A program made the position numbers and the translations under genes. A model generated the notes under the pieces. The model had not been told where the DNA came from. It made no database searches and was given only the letters and a program-made list of their open reading frames with translations. This document shows, one piece after another, positions 35,140 to 46,543 of a stretch of DNA of 64,000 nucleotides (within the stretch, counting starts at the first letter, position 1; the number at the start of each line of letters is the position of its first letter). The stretch comes from Cycas panzhihuaensis (lineage: Eukaryota; Cycadophyta). The stretch covers positions 229,655,741 through 229,719,740 of the forward strand of contig CM041465.1 in NCBI GenBank assembly GCA_023213395.1. The letters run 5' to 3'.

Positions 35140-35480
35140 TCACTCTCCAAGGCAATAAGCTTACTCCCAGGTTTCTACTGTTGCTTTGAAAGCTAATCCA
35201 GATTCATCTCCCTCTAAAGGAGTGAAAGCAAAGTCTCTTATTTTGTCATAGCATGCTATGTCAAAAATTTCTAACTGCATCCGTGAGAACTGATTCATTG
35301 GAAATATCTGAACAACATTCTAGTTGCAGAGCTCTTAGGCTATGACCACAAACAGAAGCAAGTGGTTTAATGGCTTCTTCTGATACAAGTTTGCATCCCC
35401 CAATCATCAGATTCTCCAAGCTTTTGCAGCCTTCTGCCAAAGATACAACTGCGTTATTTCCAATTTTTTGAGCAACTCGA
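35140..35480 (-). pseudogene. Antisense F-box/LRR-type gene fragment inside the S1 leader
   Basis: The minus strand reads IGNNAVVSLAEGCKSLENL, then MIGGCKLVSEEAIKPLASVC, then LRALQLECCSDISNESV, which are consecutive cysteine-containing leucine-rich repeats of the kind in plant F-box/LRR proteins. After a one-base slip near 35275 it goes on with QLEIFDIACYDKIRDFAFTP, another repeat. The region then reads ETWE and a stop near 35170. It runs against the S1 genes and has no retroelement counterpart in F1, F3 or F4 leaders. It is best explained as host sequence picked up by the element. The parent gene cannot be named. Confidence 0.75.
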
Positions 35481-35489
35481 CATCTTAAG

Positions 35490-36010
35490 AATCTTTAAAA
35501 GAGGGTAGGACTCTATGACTCTTTCCTGCATGGCTCATAAGCCAATCCTTTTGTGTCGGCTCCCATCCATGGTGAATCTGTGGCTTTTCGTTGTTTGAGC
35601 ATCTGCATTTGGCGGCTCTCGCGCTTGCTCTTCCTCTATGGGACCCGTGATGGCCCTGCTCCCTCCGTGATTTACAAACAATACTCTGTGGCTGCCTATG
35701 TGGCACCTTCGTCCAATTCCCGTGGTGAGTTTTCGCCTGCGTGATTGATCTTGGCGCAGCTCTACAACATCATGTCTATGCCTGCGTGGCTCTACATGGC
35801 GTGCACCTTCAAACTCCGCTGCGGCTCCTCGGGCGGCTCCTCTTCAACTCCGCTGCTCCAACTGACGAATGCGTGACCTCTAGCGGCACCCCTAGACTCT
35901 TCCGCCGCTGGTAATCTCCGTCTCCGCCGCTAGTAATTTCCGATTTCCACCGCTAGTAATTTCCAATTTCCGCCCTGGTAAGCAATTCAACACCGCAACC
36001 AAAATCCGAA
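35490..36010. other. GC-rich island in the S1 leader
   Basis: The stretch is clearly richer in GC than its surroundings (for example CTCCGCTGCGGCTCCTCGGGC near 35816-35836). It ends in a short degenerate repeat: CCGCTGGTAATCTCCGTC, CCGCTAGTAATTTCCGAT and CCGCTAGTAATTTCCAAT (35912-35972). It may be the 5' part of the same captured host locus or another capture. Open frames of 63 and 73 codons on opposite strands are not convincing. Confidence 0.5.
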
Positions 36011-37046
36011 AAATCGAATAATGATATATATATAGTTTATCAACTATATAATATATCATAAGGAATATATTTAGAGCATATTCTCCTTTTAATCTTTATT
36101 TTTAAATTTTAACTTTTTAAGTTTAAATTTTAAAGTTATTTCTTCATTATAAGAGATTTGGATTACATTATTTAGTGTGAAAATCACATTAAAGTGCATA
36201 AAAAATTTGCAATTATCATTTTGAATCTAAAATCACTACTCTATAGTGATTTTATCATATTTCTTTTGAAAAATTACTCATTTTTTAATGACATTAAGTT
36301 CTTTTAACTTAAGTCATTAATTTTGAATTTAAAAAGTGATCCTTTTAAAGTGTGTTAATCACACCCTTTTTTTGTACACATCTTCCAAGTGTAATTTGGT
36401 GCTTCAAACACCATTATTTTGGCTTGTTTTTAAGCCTAAAATTGTATCATTTAAAAGTTATTTTTTTCTCAGTGGGCTCCCTGTGAGGTGACCCATTCAT
36501 AGTGAGAATCAACATCATCAAAAAGGGGAAAAAGGATCAATAAAAAATTGCAATTTTTTTGGTGCATAGAGATCAATTTTTTCGATCCCAGGTGTTCTTC
36601 ATGGACTTGCTTTATTATTGGCTTGATTGAAGGCATTAACTTATGGTACTTTTGTTGCTATTTATCTCTTTATGAGATTGTTGTTTGAACTTAGTTGCAT
36701 TACTTGTTAATCAACGCAACTATATTGTAAATTAGAGCTTTTTCGACAAAGTCTTTCAGCAACAATCAAATTCTTCACGCACACGTTGTTCAGCACTAAA
36801 ATCAACCCATTTTTATTCATTAAAACACTTAAGTGGGGAGGCTCGAAAAGAGTTCATACTCTGCCTCAAAGTGCCGATAACTTGGCCAATACTAATCTAG
36901 CTATCAGGTTGGATGAACTTGTGAGCCAAGCCCTCCATTCTGTCCACAAATTTTTCAGTCTCATACTGATCTTTTGTTGGATATTGAGTGGAACTTAAGC
37001 GGCGTCAACTCAACGATTTCCAAGTTTCATTTGGTACTCAATCAAA
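36011..37046 (+). other. S1 leader, part next to gag
   Basis: AT-rich with no gene. GGGCTCCCTGTGAGGTGACCC at 36474-36494 matches, in reverse complement, the leader motif of F1 and F3. A short GGTGCTTCAAACACC hairpin is at 36400-36414. Confidence 0.55.
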
Positions 37047-38100
37047 ATGGCAACTCAGATGCTAAATGCAAACACCATTAAATTGACAAGTGCTGAAAAT
37101 TATCTCACTTGGAAAAAGCAAGCAAAAAACTTATTGATTATGAATGAATTGTGGGGTTATGTATCAGGCGAAATCACCAAACCAGAACCCACTCCTGATC
37201 CTATTAATCCTCAAAACTTGATTCTAGCAGATCCTGTTGCCTTAGCTTCTTTTAAAGCTAAAGAGGTTGCACTCGCTTTTATTCATCTGTCAGTCAGTGA
37301 TAATGTTGATCAGAATATTGAATCTACTACAACTTCAAAAATTGCTTGGAACATAATCGTTTCATTGTATGAACGAAAAGATGATGCACGAATTGTGATG
37401 TATAAAGCAAAATTATTCAGTTTGAAGTATGTTGCTCTAATGGCAGCTTACTTATCTTCGATTAAAGCTATCAGTAATCAACTGACAGCACTTGGCAAAC
37501 CAGTCACAAATGAAGACCTAGTTACTGCAACAATTCATGCTTTGCCCAAAGAGTACAATAGTTTTATTTCTGACATTTCTCGAAATGGAACTTTGTTAAT
37601 TCTAACTTTTAATGAGTTAGAACGTTTATTGTTGCAAGAAGAAGAGATTTATTTGTGGTAAGACGAAGCAAGCACGTCTTGTGCTTTCTCCGCGAAGTTT
37701 AAATCTAAGCAGCAATTGTAGCCCAAGCAGAACTTTCAGAAACAATTTGGCAGTCTTAACATTAAATCGAAGACTGTTGTCTGTCATTATTGTGGCAAAG
37801 TTGGCCACATTTAGCCTGACTGCAGAAAACGTCAATATGACATGCAACAACCACAACAACAGCAAATTCAACGGCAACAGAATTTTCGTCAACGGCAACA
37901 GAATTTTCGTCAACGACAACAAAATCAGCAACAACAGCAACAACATCAGCAACGTCAGCAGCAACAAAGACCAACTCGAGGTGCATTCCGAGGTGGTTGA
38001 CAACGAAGGACAAATCGTGGTGGTTTTCAAGGCCACACAACTCAACATGATCCAAGTGACATGACCTTTTTTGCATATAGTGGCAGCCACAATGATAATA
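37047..38100 (+). pseudogene. S1 gag with zinc knuckle and Gln-rich tail
   Basis: It starts at ATG 37047 (MATQMLNANTIKLTSAENYL) and is open for 204 codons with typical UBN2-type copia Gag features (NLLIMNELWGYVSGE, YERKDDARIVMYKAKLFSLK). A TAA at 37659 ends it. The following frame has a knuckle CHYCGKVGHI then a stop and PDC (near 37780-37825). A tandem 24-bp repeat codes for a Gln/Arg-rich tail (37861-37960). Minus-strand Leu/Val-rich frames over this tail are mirror images. Confidence 0.9.
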
Positions 38101-41100
38101 CTTAGATCATTGATTCTGGCGCATCACGTCACATGACAGGTGATGCAAATATATTGTCAAATTTTCAAGAATGTCAGGGAGAAATAGTGACATTTGGGGG
38201 CAATGCCACTGTCGAAATATCAGGTGTAGGACAAATTACACCTCTTGATGAACATTCTACATTCCCTAATGGAAATGTTTTCCTAGTTCCTGGAATGCCT
38301 AAAAACTTACTTTCTGTCATTCAGCTTGATAAGCAACAGATGAGTGTGCTATTTAAAGACAGAAAGTGCATCATCAGGAACAAAGATGACCAGATTGTTG
38401 CAGTTGGTCATGAAGATCGTGGCCTCTACAAATTAGGCACACAATCTGGATCTTCTCATGCATACGTCTCCCATTCTATAAATAAAACTCAATTGTGGCA
38501 TGAAAGACCTAGACATCTGAATCTTGTCAGCATCAAAGAGATGTTCAGAAACAACTTGGTTTATAGCTTACCCAAAATTTTTGAGGGTAATTGCCTTTGC
38601 GAATCATGTCTTATAGGGAAGCAACATCGAGAACCTTTTAAGAAAGGTAAGGCCTGGAGAAACCTGAGATCCACTTCAGCTTGTACATTCTAACATTTGT
38701 GGTCCCATGACCACTCAGTCCCATGGAGGATCATCATTCTTCATGACATTCATTGATGACTTCTCACATAAAGTGTGGGTGTACTTTCTAAAACATAAGT
38801 CAGAAGCTTTGAACAAGTTTAAAGAATTTAAACTTACGATTGAAAATGAATCAGGCATGCAGATCAAAATACTCTGTACAGATAATGGTGGTGAGTATAC
38901 GTCCAAGGATTTTAGTCAATTCTGTATTCAAAATGGCATCAAACGCCAATTTTCTGCCCCTTACACACCGCAGCAAAATGGTGTAGCAGAAAGAATGAGC
39001 AGAACCTTGGTTAGTCGAGCAAAAGCTATGATCCATGCCAAAGGTCTCTCATTATCATATTGGGCAGAAGCACTTCTTACTCCTGCATACCTGTCAAATC
39101 GCAGCTCAACTTCTGCACTTTCGGGCATGACACCCGAGGAGGCCTGGACTGGCTAGAAACCAACAGTCAGTCACTTATGAACTTTTGGATGCACGGCCTA
39201 TATGAACATTCCTCACGAGCAACATCAGAAATTCGATGACAAAAGTCTCAAATGCATCTTTGTAGGATATGCTCCTGTCAGTAAAGCATATCGCTTGTTT
39301 GATCCTCTTACCAAAAAGATGCATACTTCATGAGATGTTGTCTTTGCAGAAGACAATAGGGAGATCGACATCAGCATTCCTTCTCTCTCCCTTGATAAAG
39401 GCAAAGCCATTCTTGAAAAATCGATTCCTTCATCTTCCTCAACACCTTGTACTTCATCTGCACCAGTTGCTTCTTCTTCCTCCTCATCTTCCTTAGTGCC
39501 TTCATTGAGTCCTCCTTCTTCTTCTTCTTCTTTAGAGGTTCAGCAATCACCTCCAACACAGGACCATGAAGCTACATCGTCGAAGAAGCTACCCAAATGG
39601 TATATGCAAACTATTGCAGATTCACATATTGTTGAAGGAAAACGACCATCCAAATTGCGGCCATCGTCCACTGTCAATTACGCACTTATGGCTGAAGTGC
39701 TTCGCCTCCTGAGCCTTCCACTTTTGAGGAGGCATGTACAGACGAAAAGTGGTAGGCTGCCATGGATGACAAGATCCACTCCATTTACCAGAATGACACA
39801 TGGGACTTAGTTGAGTTACCACATGGCAAGCAAGCCATCGGTTGTAAGTGGATCTATAAACTCAAGTATAAATCTGATGGTACTATTGAGCAACATAAGG
39901 CTTGCCTTGTTGCTAAAGGCTTCAAACAACAAGAAGGCATTGACTACACTGAGACTTTTGCACCAGTAGCTAATATGAATACCATCAAGATTGTTATGGC
40001 CTTAGTTGCCCAATGCAAATGGCCATTATATCAAATGGATGTCAAAAGCGCCTTTCTCAACGGCGATTTGACTGAGGAGGTCTATCTAGAACAACCTCTT
40101 GGATATATTTTTGTCGACAATGAACATCTTGTTTGTCGCCTTAGAAAGGCCTTGTACGGTCTAAAATAGGCACCACATGCTTGGTATTCAAAGATCGATG
40201 ACTACTTCTTGTAGCACAATTTTCATCGATCCACATCAAATTCGAACCTGTATATAAAGGTTCAAAACTAGCACATCACAATTGTTGTTCTTTATGTTGA
40301 TGATTTAATTATCACAGGCAATGATGTAAATCTGATTGAGCGTCTCCAAAGGGATTTGAAAAGAAGTTTTGAGATGACAGATCTCTGACTTCTTCACTAT
40401 TTTCTTGGCATGGAAGTGTGGCAGTAGCCAGGTCACATCTTCATTTTTCAAGCCAAGTACACATGGAACATCTTGCAGCCATTTAGAATGGAAGACTGCA
40501 AACCTTCACCAACGCCCATGGAGACAGGTACAAAATTATCGATGAATGAAGAAGGAAAACCTGTTGATTCCACCCTTTTCAGGCAACTAATGGGTAGTCT
40601 CATTTATTTGACTAACACTAGACCTAATATTTCATATGCGGTTGGAATATAATCCAAATATATGATCAGCCCCAATCAACGACACTGGAATGTTGCAAAA
40701 CGCATCCTCAGATACCTTAAAGGTACTTTGCAGTATGGTCTTCAATACACATGCAATGAGAACTTCACACTGGAAGGGTTCTCAAATTCAGATTGGGCTG
40801 GATGCCAAGATAGCCGGAAATCCACCTCAGGGTATTGTTTCAACCTTGGGTCAGCTATTGTTTGATGGAGTTGCAAAAAGCAACCAAATGTTACGCTTTC
40901 CTCCACTGAAGTAGAATACAAAGCTGCTGTCAGCATAACATGTGAGGCTATTTGGCCCAGACGGATTCTTGAAGAGCTTGGACTTGAGCAAACACTCCCA
41001 ACACCGTTGTATTGTGACAATCAGAGTGTTATCAAGATTGCCAAGAATCTAGTATTTCACGCTCGCACCAAGCATATTGAAGTCAATCACCATTTCATCA

Positions 41101-41255
41101 GAGAGCATGTGCAGCAAGGTGAGATTGACCTCATCTACAAGCCGACCGATCATCAGCTAGCCGACATCTTCACCAAGCCACTTGGAAAAGAGAAGTTCGA
41201 GCATTTCAGAAGCGGCCTTGGCATTCGACTTAATGTTGTATCCATTCAGGGGGGG
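38101..41255 (+). pseudogene. S1 pol: protease, integrase, RT, RNase H
   Basis: Protease IIDSGASRHMTGD near 38109-38145. GAG-pre-integrase with LWHERPRHLNLVSIKEM and CLCESCLIGKQH near 38480-38640. Integrase motifs FIDDFSHKVW near 38752-38780, CTDNGGEYTS near 38875-38905 and PQQNGVAERMSRT near 38970-39008. RT with GCKWIYKLKYKSDGT, YQMDVKSAFLNGDLTEEVYL near 40030-40090 and YVDDLIITG near 40297-40323. RNase H with SDWAGCQDSRKSTSGYC near 40790-40843 and HIEVNHHFIREHVQ near 41070-41115. Stops near 38103, 38692, 39154, 39331, 40167 and 40386 and a frameshift near 39710 disable it. A G-rich polypurine tract precedes the 3' LTR. Confidence 0.94.
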
Positions 41256-41788
41256 TGTTAGAACCTTCATTCCTAGCATTAAGTCTTAACCTTGTGTATT
41301 TATATTTTTGTCACTTTAGGCCCTTAATCCTAAAGTGTTCATTTGTTGCATTATAAAATTGTCTTTTGTCTTGTAGTGACTTTCCTCACATGTGCTTGTT
41401 AGAAGTCAACTTTTGTGGGCTCTAACCTTATCCTTGGAGATAGTAGAGTCCTAATCAGATTTGGCTCTTAGTCTTGATCGGTGACGTGTTGAGATCCTGA
41501 TCGTCCATACTCCTTTATAAGGAGCCCTATTCTCATGTTTTGGCATGTAGTATTTTGAGTAAGAGTTATGTTGCTGTAAGTTTCTCTTGTAGGTGAAGTG
41601 TTGAGAGGAATTCTCCTTCATGCTTGTATGTTGAGATAGGTTGAGTTGAGGTTCAATACTCCTCCCTATCATCTTTCATATTGTACTACATCATTTCATT
41701 AATCTAAGTCTATTGTCCTTCATATTTCGATGTCCTCTTCGACTTCTCAATAGATTCTGGATCCTAGAATTCTCCATTTCGTCTTTCA
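41256..41788 (+). repeat. S1 3' LTR
   Basis: 533 bp, same length and ends as the 5' LTR. It is followed by GCAGG, the duplicated target. Confidence 0.95.
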
Positions 41789-42831
41789 GCAGGTTCCTTA
41801 GGAAGTTTATTAAGGGATACGCCCATATCACAACACCACTAACAGATCTTACAAAGAAGGATGTGTTCAAATGGAACCCGTTAGCAGAGAAAGCTTTTGA
41901 AGACCTCAAAAGAGCGATGGTTACAACACTAGTTCTAGCAATACCAGACTTTTCTCAACCATTTATCTTAGAATGCGATGCTTCCAAATTCGGAATTCGA
42001 GCCATTCTAATACAAGAGGGTCAGCCTATAGCGTATGAAAGTAAGAAGTTGAACAATAGAGAGAAGTTAAAACCAATATATGACAAAGAGATGTTGGCAA
42101 TTATGCACGAAATTTAGCAGTGGAGGCAATATCTACTCAAAAACAATTTTATAGTTTGAACAGATCACGACAGCCTAAAATACTTCTTGAACCAGAAAAC
42201 GTTATCAGTCGAACAATAAAAAAGGGTGAGCAAGCTACAAACATTCGATTTCAGTATCAAATACAAAAAAGGGAAAGAGAATGTCATAGCAGACGCCTTG
42301 TCAAGGCTACTAGAGGAGAACAATGGGGAAATATCTCTCAAGGCCGTAACAGTAGCAACCCCTAATTGGATTCAAGAATTGATTACAGAATACAAGGGTG
42401 ATCCATCATCACAAAAAGTGATAGAAGATATACGAACCCAAAAGACATTGAAGTTTGAGCTGCATGGAGATTTGATTCTAAGGAAAGGAAAGATATTTAT
42501 CCCAACAAAGTCCAAAGTAAAGGAGGTTTTAGTAGATGAGGCTCATTCAATGCCTACAAGAGGACATACTCAACGCCTACAAGAGGACATACTTGAATTG
42601 ATAAAACCTACCAAAAAATAAGGAATTCTTTTTACTAGAAGGGGATGAAAGCAAACATCCTAAAAAGAGTATCAGAATGTGACATTTGTCAATGTAACAA
42701 AGCAAATATGTGAAAAGCCCAAGACTGTTACAACCTCTACATATCCCAACACAAAAATGGGAAAACATTTCTATGGATTTCATTATGGGCCTCCCACAAT
42801 CAGAAAGAAAAGATGCTATTTTTGTAGTAGT
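41789..42831 (+). pseudogene. Gyp segment 2: RNase H and integrase N-terminus
   Basis: The frame starting after S1 carries the RT thumb (AHITTPLTDLTKKDVFKWNP near 41820-41880) and RNase H (ECDASKFGIRAILIQEGQPI near 41970-42030, TDHDSLKYFL near 42163). It continues with GKENVIADALSRLLEENNG near 42270-42325, the gypsy connection domain, and an integrase zinc region (ECDICQCNK near 42675-42700). The core start WENISMDFIMGLPQSERKD is near 42758-42814. Stops near 42118 and 42619 and frameshifts near 42215 and 42620 break it. H2 cuts it at 42832. Confidence 0.9.
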
Positions 42832-43216
42832 TGTTCGGGAACACGAAATCATACACAAACATTTCCAACCGCTGAATCTTTTACCATACACAACAAGCAA
42901 ACAAATATACACAAATAACAGATGCACAGTACACAGAAATTTACATGGGAAAACCCTTTCGAGAAAAAACCCACCACATAAGGATCCTTGATAGATCATT
43001 TGATTATTTTACAATGAATCGATACAATGATTCTTGGATGTTGCATACATAAGGCCTCAAGGCATTTACACTCTCCCAAGAGGTGTCACTCGATTAAGGT
43101 TGTGACCCTCTGAATAAATTGCATCTTTTTGGCTTCACACCTTTTCACTTAACTAAACCACATTAACATTAACTAAGTGGCTTAATAATTAACTGCCACA
43201 TTAACATCCCCCCTTA
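42832..43216 (-). repeat. H2 3' LTR and polypurine tract
   Basis: TGTTCGGGAACACG to GCCACATTAACA on the plus strand, with TCCCCCCTTA next to it. The outer ends TGTT/AACA form the terminal inverted dinucleotides. Confidence 0.93.
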
Positions 43217-44252
43217 ATGTGAATGTGGGGAGCTTGCCAACTGCAACAGTTATGTTATCACGAAGGTTGGGACTATCTTGCAACTTCTTTATCCTTGTCG
43301 ATACCTCCCCCGTCAAGGATAACATTGGTGAGTCCAAGTCCAGTACGCATCTTCGTGAGTAGATCTTCGGTGAGAGGTTTGGTGAACATGTCCGCAAGCT
43401 GGAATTCACTTGGACAATAGTCAACCTTCATGTTCCTTGATCTGATCTGTTCATGAATGTAATGGTGTTGAATCTCAATGTGCTTCATATGCACATGAAA
43501 CTCTGGATTCTTTGATACGCGAATGGTACTTTGGTTATCAACAAAGATAATCGGGTGTCCATTTGAAACTCCAAGAGACCTTGAAACCATACAGCTTCCT
43601 TCGCACCTGCACTGAGTCCTTGATATTCTACCTTTGTAGAAGAGAGTGCCATTGTCTGCTACTTCTTCAATTGCCACGAAACAAATCTATTGCCAACACC
43701 AAACAGGTATCCAATAGTGGAATTCTGATCATCAGAATCTCCTCCCCAATCAACATCCGTGTAGCCATGCAATTGTATCTCTTCACCTCGACGGTATTCG
43801 AGACCAAGATTGATAGTCCCCTTCAAATACTTCAAAATCCACTTCGTTGCTCCTGAGAATTCTGCATGTAGCAGGAAACCAACTCAACAATGTAATGCGA
43901 TATCAGGCCTGGTATGAGTCAAATAGATTAGACTCCCTACCAACTGGCGATACTTTATGCCATCTACAGAGGGCTTGGCTATATCCTTCTGCAACTTTGC
44001 ACCTTTTATACATGGTATTGCAACTGGTTTGCAATTTTGCATTCTAAATTTCTCCAGCAGGTTTTTCACATGCCGCGACTGCAACAACACGATCCTATCA
44101 TCCATCTGCCTGACCTGAATGCCCAAGAAGTAGTGAAGTCTCCCAAGGTCTGTCATGTCAAATGAAGCTCCTAGATTGGATTTGACTTTAGCAATAGCCT
44201 TGCCACAATTACCGCCGATGACCAAATCATCCACATACACAACGCAAAACAC
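43217..44252 (-). pseudogene. H2 RT C-terminal part and RNase H
   Basis: Minus frames: MFCVVYVDDLVIGGNCGKAI at 44252 with an intact YVDD, MTDLGRLHYFLGIQVRQMDD, and THTRPDIALHC near 43890. RNase H follows in another frame: HPIIFVDNQSTIRVSKNPEF near 43560-43500, HIEIQHHYIHEQIRSRN and YCPSEFQLADMFTKPLTEDL near 43430-43370. A stop near 43884 and a frameshift near 43680 break it. This is the H1 family, and H1 shares the HIEIQHHYI motif. Confidence 0.9.
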
Positions 44253-44949
44253 TTAGACAAACCTCGTAGCAATTTGATGCGCTTTATTTAAAGCATACAA
44301 GTCTCCAAGACAGCATACAAATAGACCATCTTTCTCTCAACACATAGATGTGGGCTCAACAAGGTGTATACAGCATAGATAAGAGGTCATACTCCCACTT
44401 ACAAAAGCACTACAACTCAAAAATATAGTGGACAATGCTTTATACTGCTATGTGTTTCATCAAATCTCAGTATAGAGGGCTGAAAATGACTCAAGAAGGC
44501 TCCAATATCTCCCTTATACGAACTGAATGAAGGCGACACCAAAAAAAATCTTCCCCTTTTTGAATTTTATAGTGTTTTTGGTGAAAAAATGACCGACTTA
44601 CTTGTGTACAAGGTTGACTATCCTTATAGTCTCTAAATCACCATCAATGCGTGCTCTGTTGGCTTGAATTACTACAACAATTCTTCAACCGGCTTTGGAT
44701 GACCCCCAGCGAGCCAACTCAAACCACAAACGCGGTCTTCATGCCTGAATATTGACTCCCAAAAACCCTTATGCTCCGTTGAATAGTGATCTTCACTGCT
44801 TCAACCACCACTGATACACTGTGCCTACTTCTGCACGTTGTTGGGGTTAATGGACCCTCAAGACTCGACTTAGGGTAAACGGCATTATCTGGCAACCGAC
44901 GATCACACCGCTCCGCTCAACGTCAAACTTCAGCTGTGTAAGACCCTAC
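44253..44949 (-). other. H2 internal region without recognised domain
   Basis: Between the truncated RT and the primer site. It is probably the H2 leader joined to RT by a deletion at about 44252. No gene was seen. Confidence 0.5.
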
Positions 44950-45338
44950 AGATCTGATACCATATTCAGGAACATGAAATCATACACAAATGTTCCCAAC
45001 CGCAGAATCTTTTACCATACACAACAAGCAAACAAATATACACAAATAATAGATGCACAGTACACAAGAATTTACGTGGGAAAACCCTTTCAAAAAAAAA
45101 ACCCACCACAAAAAGATCCTTCATGGATCACTTGATTATTTCACAATGAATCGATACAATGGTTCTTGGATGTTGAATACACAAGGCCTCAAGGCATTTA
45201 TACTCTCCCAAGAGGTGTCACTTGATTAAGGTTGTGACCCTCCGAATAAGTCGCACCCTTTTGGCGTCATACCTTTTCACTTAATTAAACCACATTAACA
45301 TTCACTAAGTGGTTTAATAATTAATTGCCACATTAACA
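44950..45338 (-). repeat. H2 primer binding site and 5' LTR
   Basis: The LTR starts TATTCAGGAACATG (TA instead of TG) and ends GCCACATTAACA. TGGTATCAGATCT on the minus strand abuts it. Confidence 0.93.
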
Positions 45339-45989
45339 GTAGTGGATAGACTTACGAAATATGAGCACTTTTGAGGGATGCAAACTACAACAAAGGCAAG
45401 TCAGATTGCAGAAGTATACATGAAAGAAATACATTGATTGCACAGGTTTCCAAAGATCATAGTTAGCAACAGAGACCTAAAATTTACTATCCATTTTAGG
45501 TAGAATCTGTTCAAGTTGGTAGGAACAAAATTACATACGAGTACTACTTATCACCCATAAACAAATGGGTAAACTAAGGTGATAAACAAGTGTTTGGAAG
45601 GATACTTTTGAAACTTCTCCTTAGACAAACAAAACCAATGGCACAAGTGGTTCCAGTTAGCAGAATAGTGGTACAATACCACATATCATACATTAGCTTA
45701 AATGATGCCATTCCAAGCTTTATATGGATATGAACCCCATCTATACTTACTTGGACAAAAGTATCACAGATTCAATCAGTCTGTGAACAATAGGAGCAGG
45801 TAGAGCGAACAATACAGATATTAAAAGACAATCTTAATACTGCAAGGAATATGAAGAAACAACAAGTGGATACAAAAAGAACGAAGAGGAGTTTTGAAGC
45901 AGGAGATTGGGTCTTTCTTAGACTTCAACCCTATAAACAAGTATCAATGCGACAAACAAACAAATAAAAATTAGCACCATGGTTTTACG
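45339..45989 (+). pseudogene. Gyp segment 3: integrase core
   Basis: Resumes the chromovirus integrase after H2: VDRLTKYEHF near 45342-45371, RFPKIIVSNRDLKFT near 45450-45492 (second acidic motif, SNRD), YEYYLSPINKWVN near 45537-45576 (the position of the third catalytic residue is decayed), and WFRLQPYKQVS-like text near 45910-45950. Stops near 45372, 45439 and 45967. F3 inserts at 45990. Confidence 0.88.
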
Positions 45990-46543
45990 TGTGGGAAATG
46001 ACATTAAGCCTACAATAAATAGGACTTAGAAAAGAGTACCATTCTGCTTTAGAATAAACATGATTGACGCCTAAATGCAGAACTATTGAAATAAACTAGA
46101 CAATAAAGCATAAGCATGAAAGAGCATGAGCATAACATTACCAAAATATGGAGGAGACGGAATTGGTCCAATCTCCAAATGAATGATAGTTTGATTAGCA
46201 AACAAAATAACAATGTTACTCATACTCCATATGAGATCCATGAGAAATGGTCTCGATATATAGAGTTTGAGGAAAGACCTAGGGTGTTGGATGTTTGACA
46301 AGTGTCAAACATCCAAGTTATATCCTTTGCATGGAGGACATGTGTCCTTTTGGGCTCTCAAATGAGCAAAAGTGTATAAGGGATACTTTGACCCTTAAGT
46401 CACAATGTCATGTCACTAGGAAAGAATGTGGGTATATACTTTATCACTTAAGTGATAAATCACCCTATAAAGTATAAATAATACATGAATAATAAAGTAC
46501 ATTAGCTTAACATGTAAGCATAAGGTTTAACACCCCCCCTTAC
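45990..46543 (-). repeat. F3 3' LTR and polypurine tract
   Basis: TGTGGGAAATGACATTAAGCC to GGTTTAACA on the plus strand, then CCCCCCCTTAC. It has the family palindromes at 46292-46311 and near 46440-46460. Confidence 0.93.

Larger units (their letters stand above)
33985..41788 (+). mobile_element. S1: full-length Ty1-copia element
   Basis: 7804 bp with 533-bp LTRs at 33985-34517 and 41256-41788, primer site TGGTATCAGAGTTGCGG at 34521-34537, a 2.5-kb leader, gag, pol and a G-rich polypurine tract (41248-41255). GCAGG flanks both ends (33980-33984, 41789-41793) and interrupts Gyp between RT and RNase H. LTRs differ at about 20 positions (about 4 percent). Pol is related to family F but the LTR is different. 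Stops in gag and pol make it inactive. Confidence 0.95.
42832..45338 (-). mobile_element. H2: short copia element lacking gag and integrase
   Basis: 2507 bp with LTRs at 42832-43206 (375 bp) and 44963-45338 (376 bp), a polypurine tract (43207-43216) and primer site TGGTATCAGATCT (44962-44950), all on the minus strand. GTAGT flanks both ends (42827-42831, 45339-45343). The internal part keeps only the end of RT and RNase H, so gag, protease, integrase and most of RT were lost. LTRs differ at about 35 positions (about 9 percent), the highest of the complete elements measured here. Confidence 0.93.

Noticed and set aside
37626-38090. Leu/Val-rich minus open frames of 104-154 codons over the S1 Gln-rich tail
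   Set aside because: They are mirror images of CAA/CAG-rich codons of the gag tail on the plus strand. A similar Val/Ala-rich plus frame at 49803-49985 mirrors the F3 tail.
42577-42999. 140-codon minus ORF (Cys-rich)
   Set aside because: It spans the Gyp integrase and the H2 LTR border, so it cannot be an old conserved gene. It is a shadow frame.
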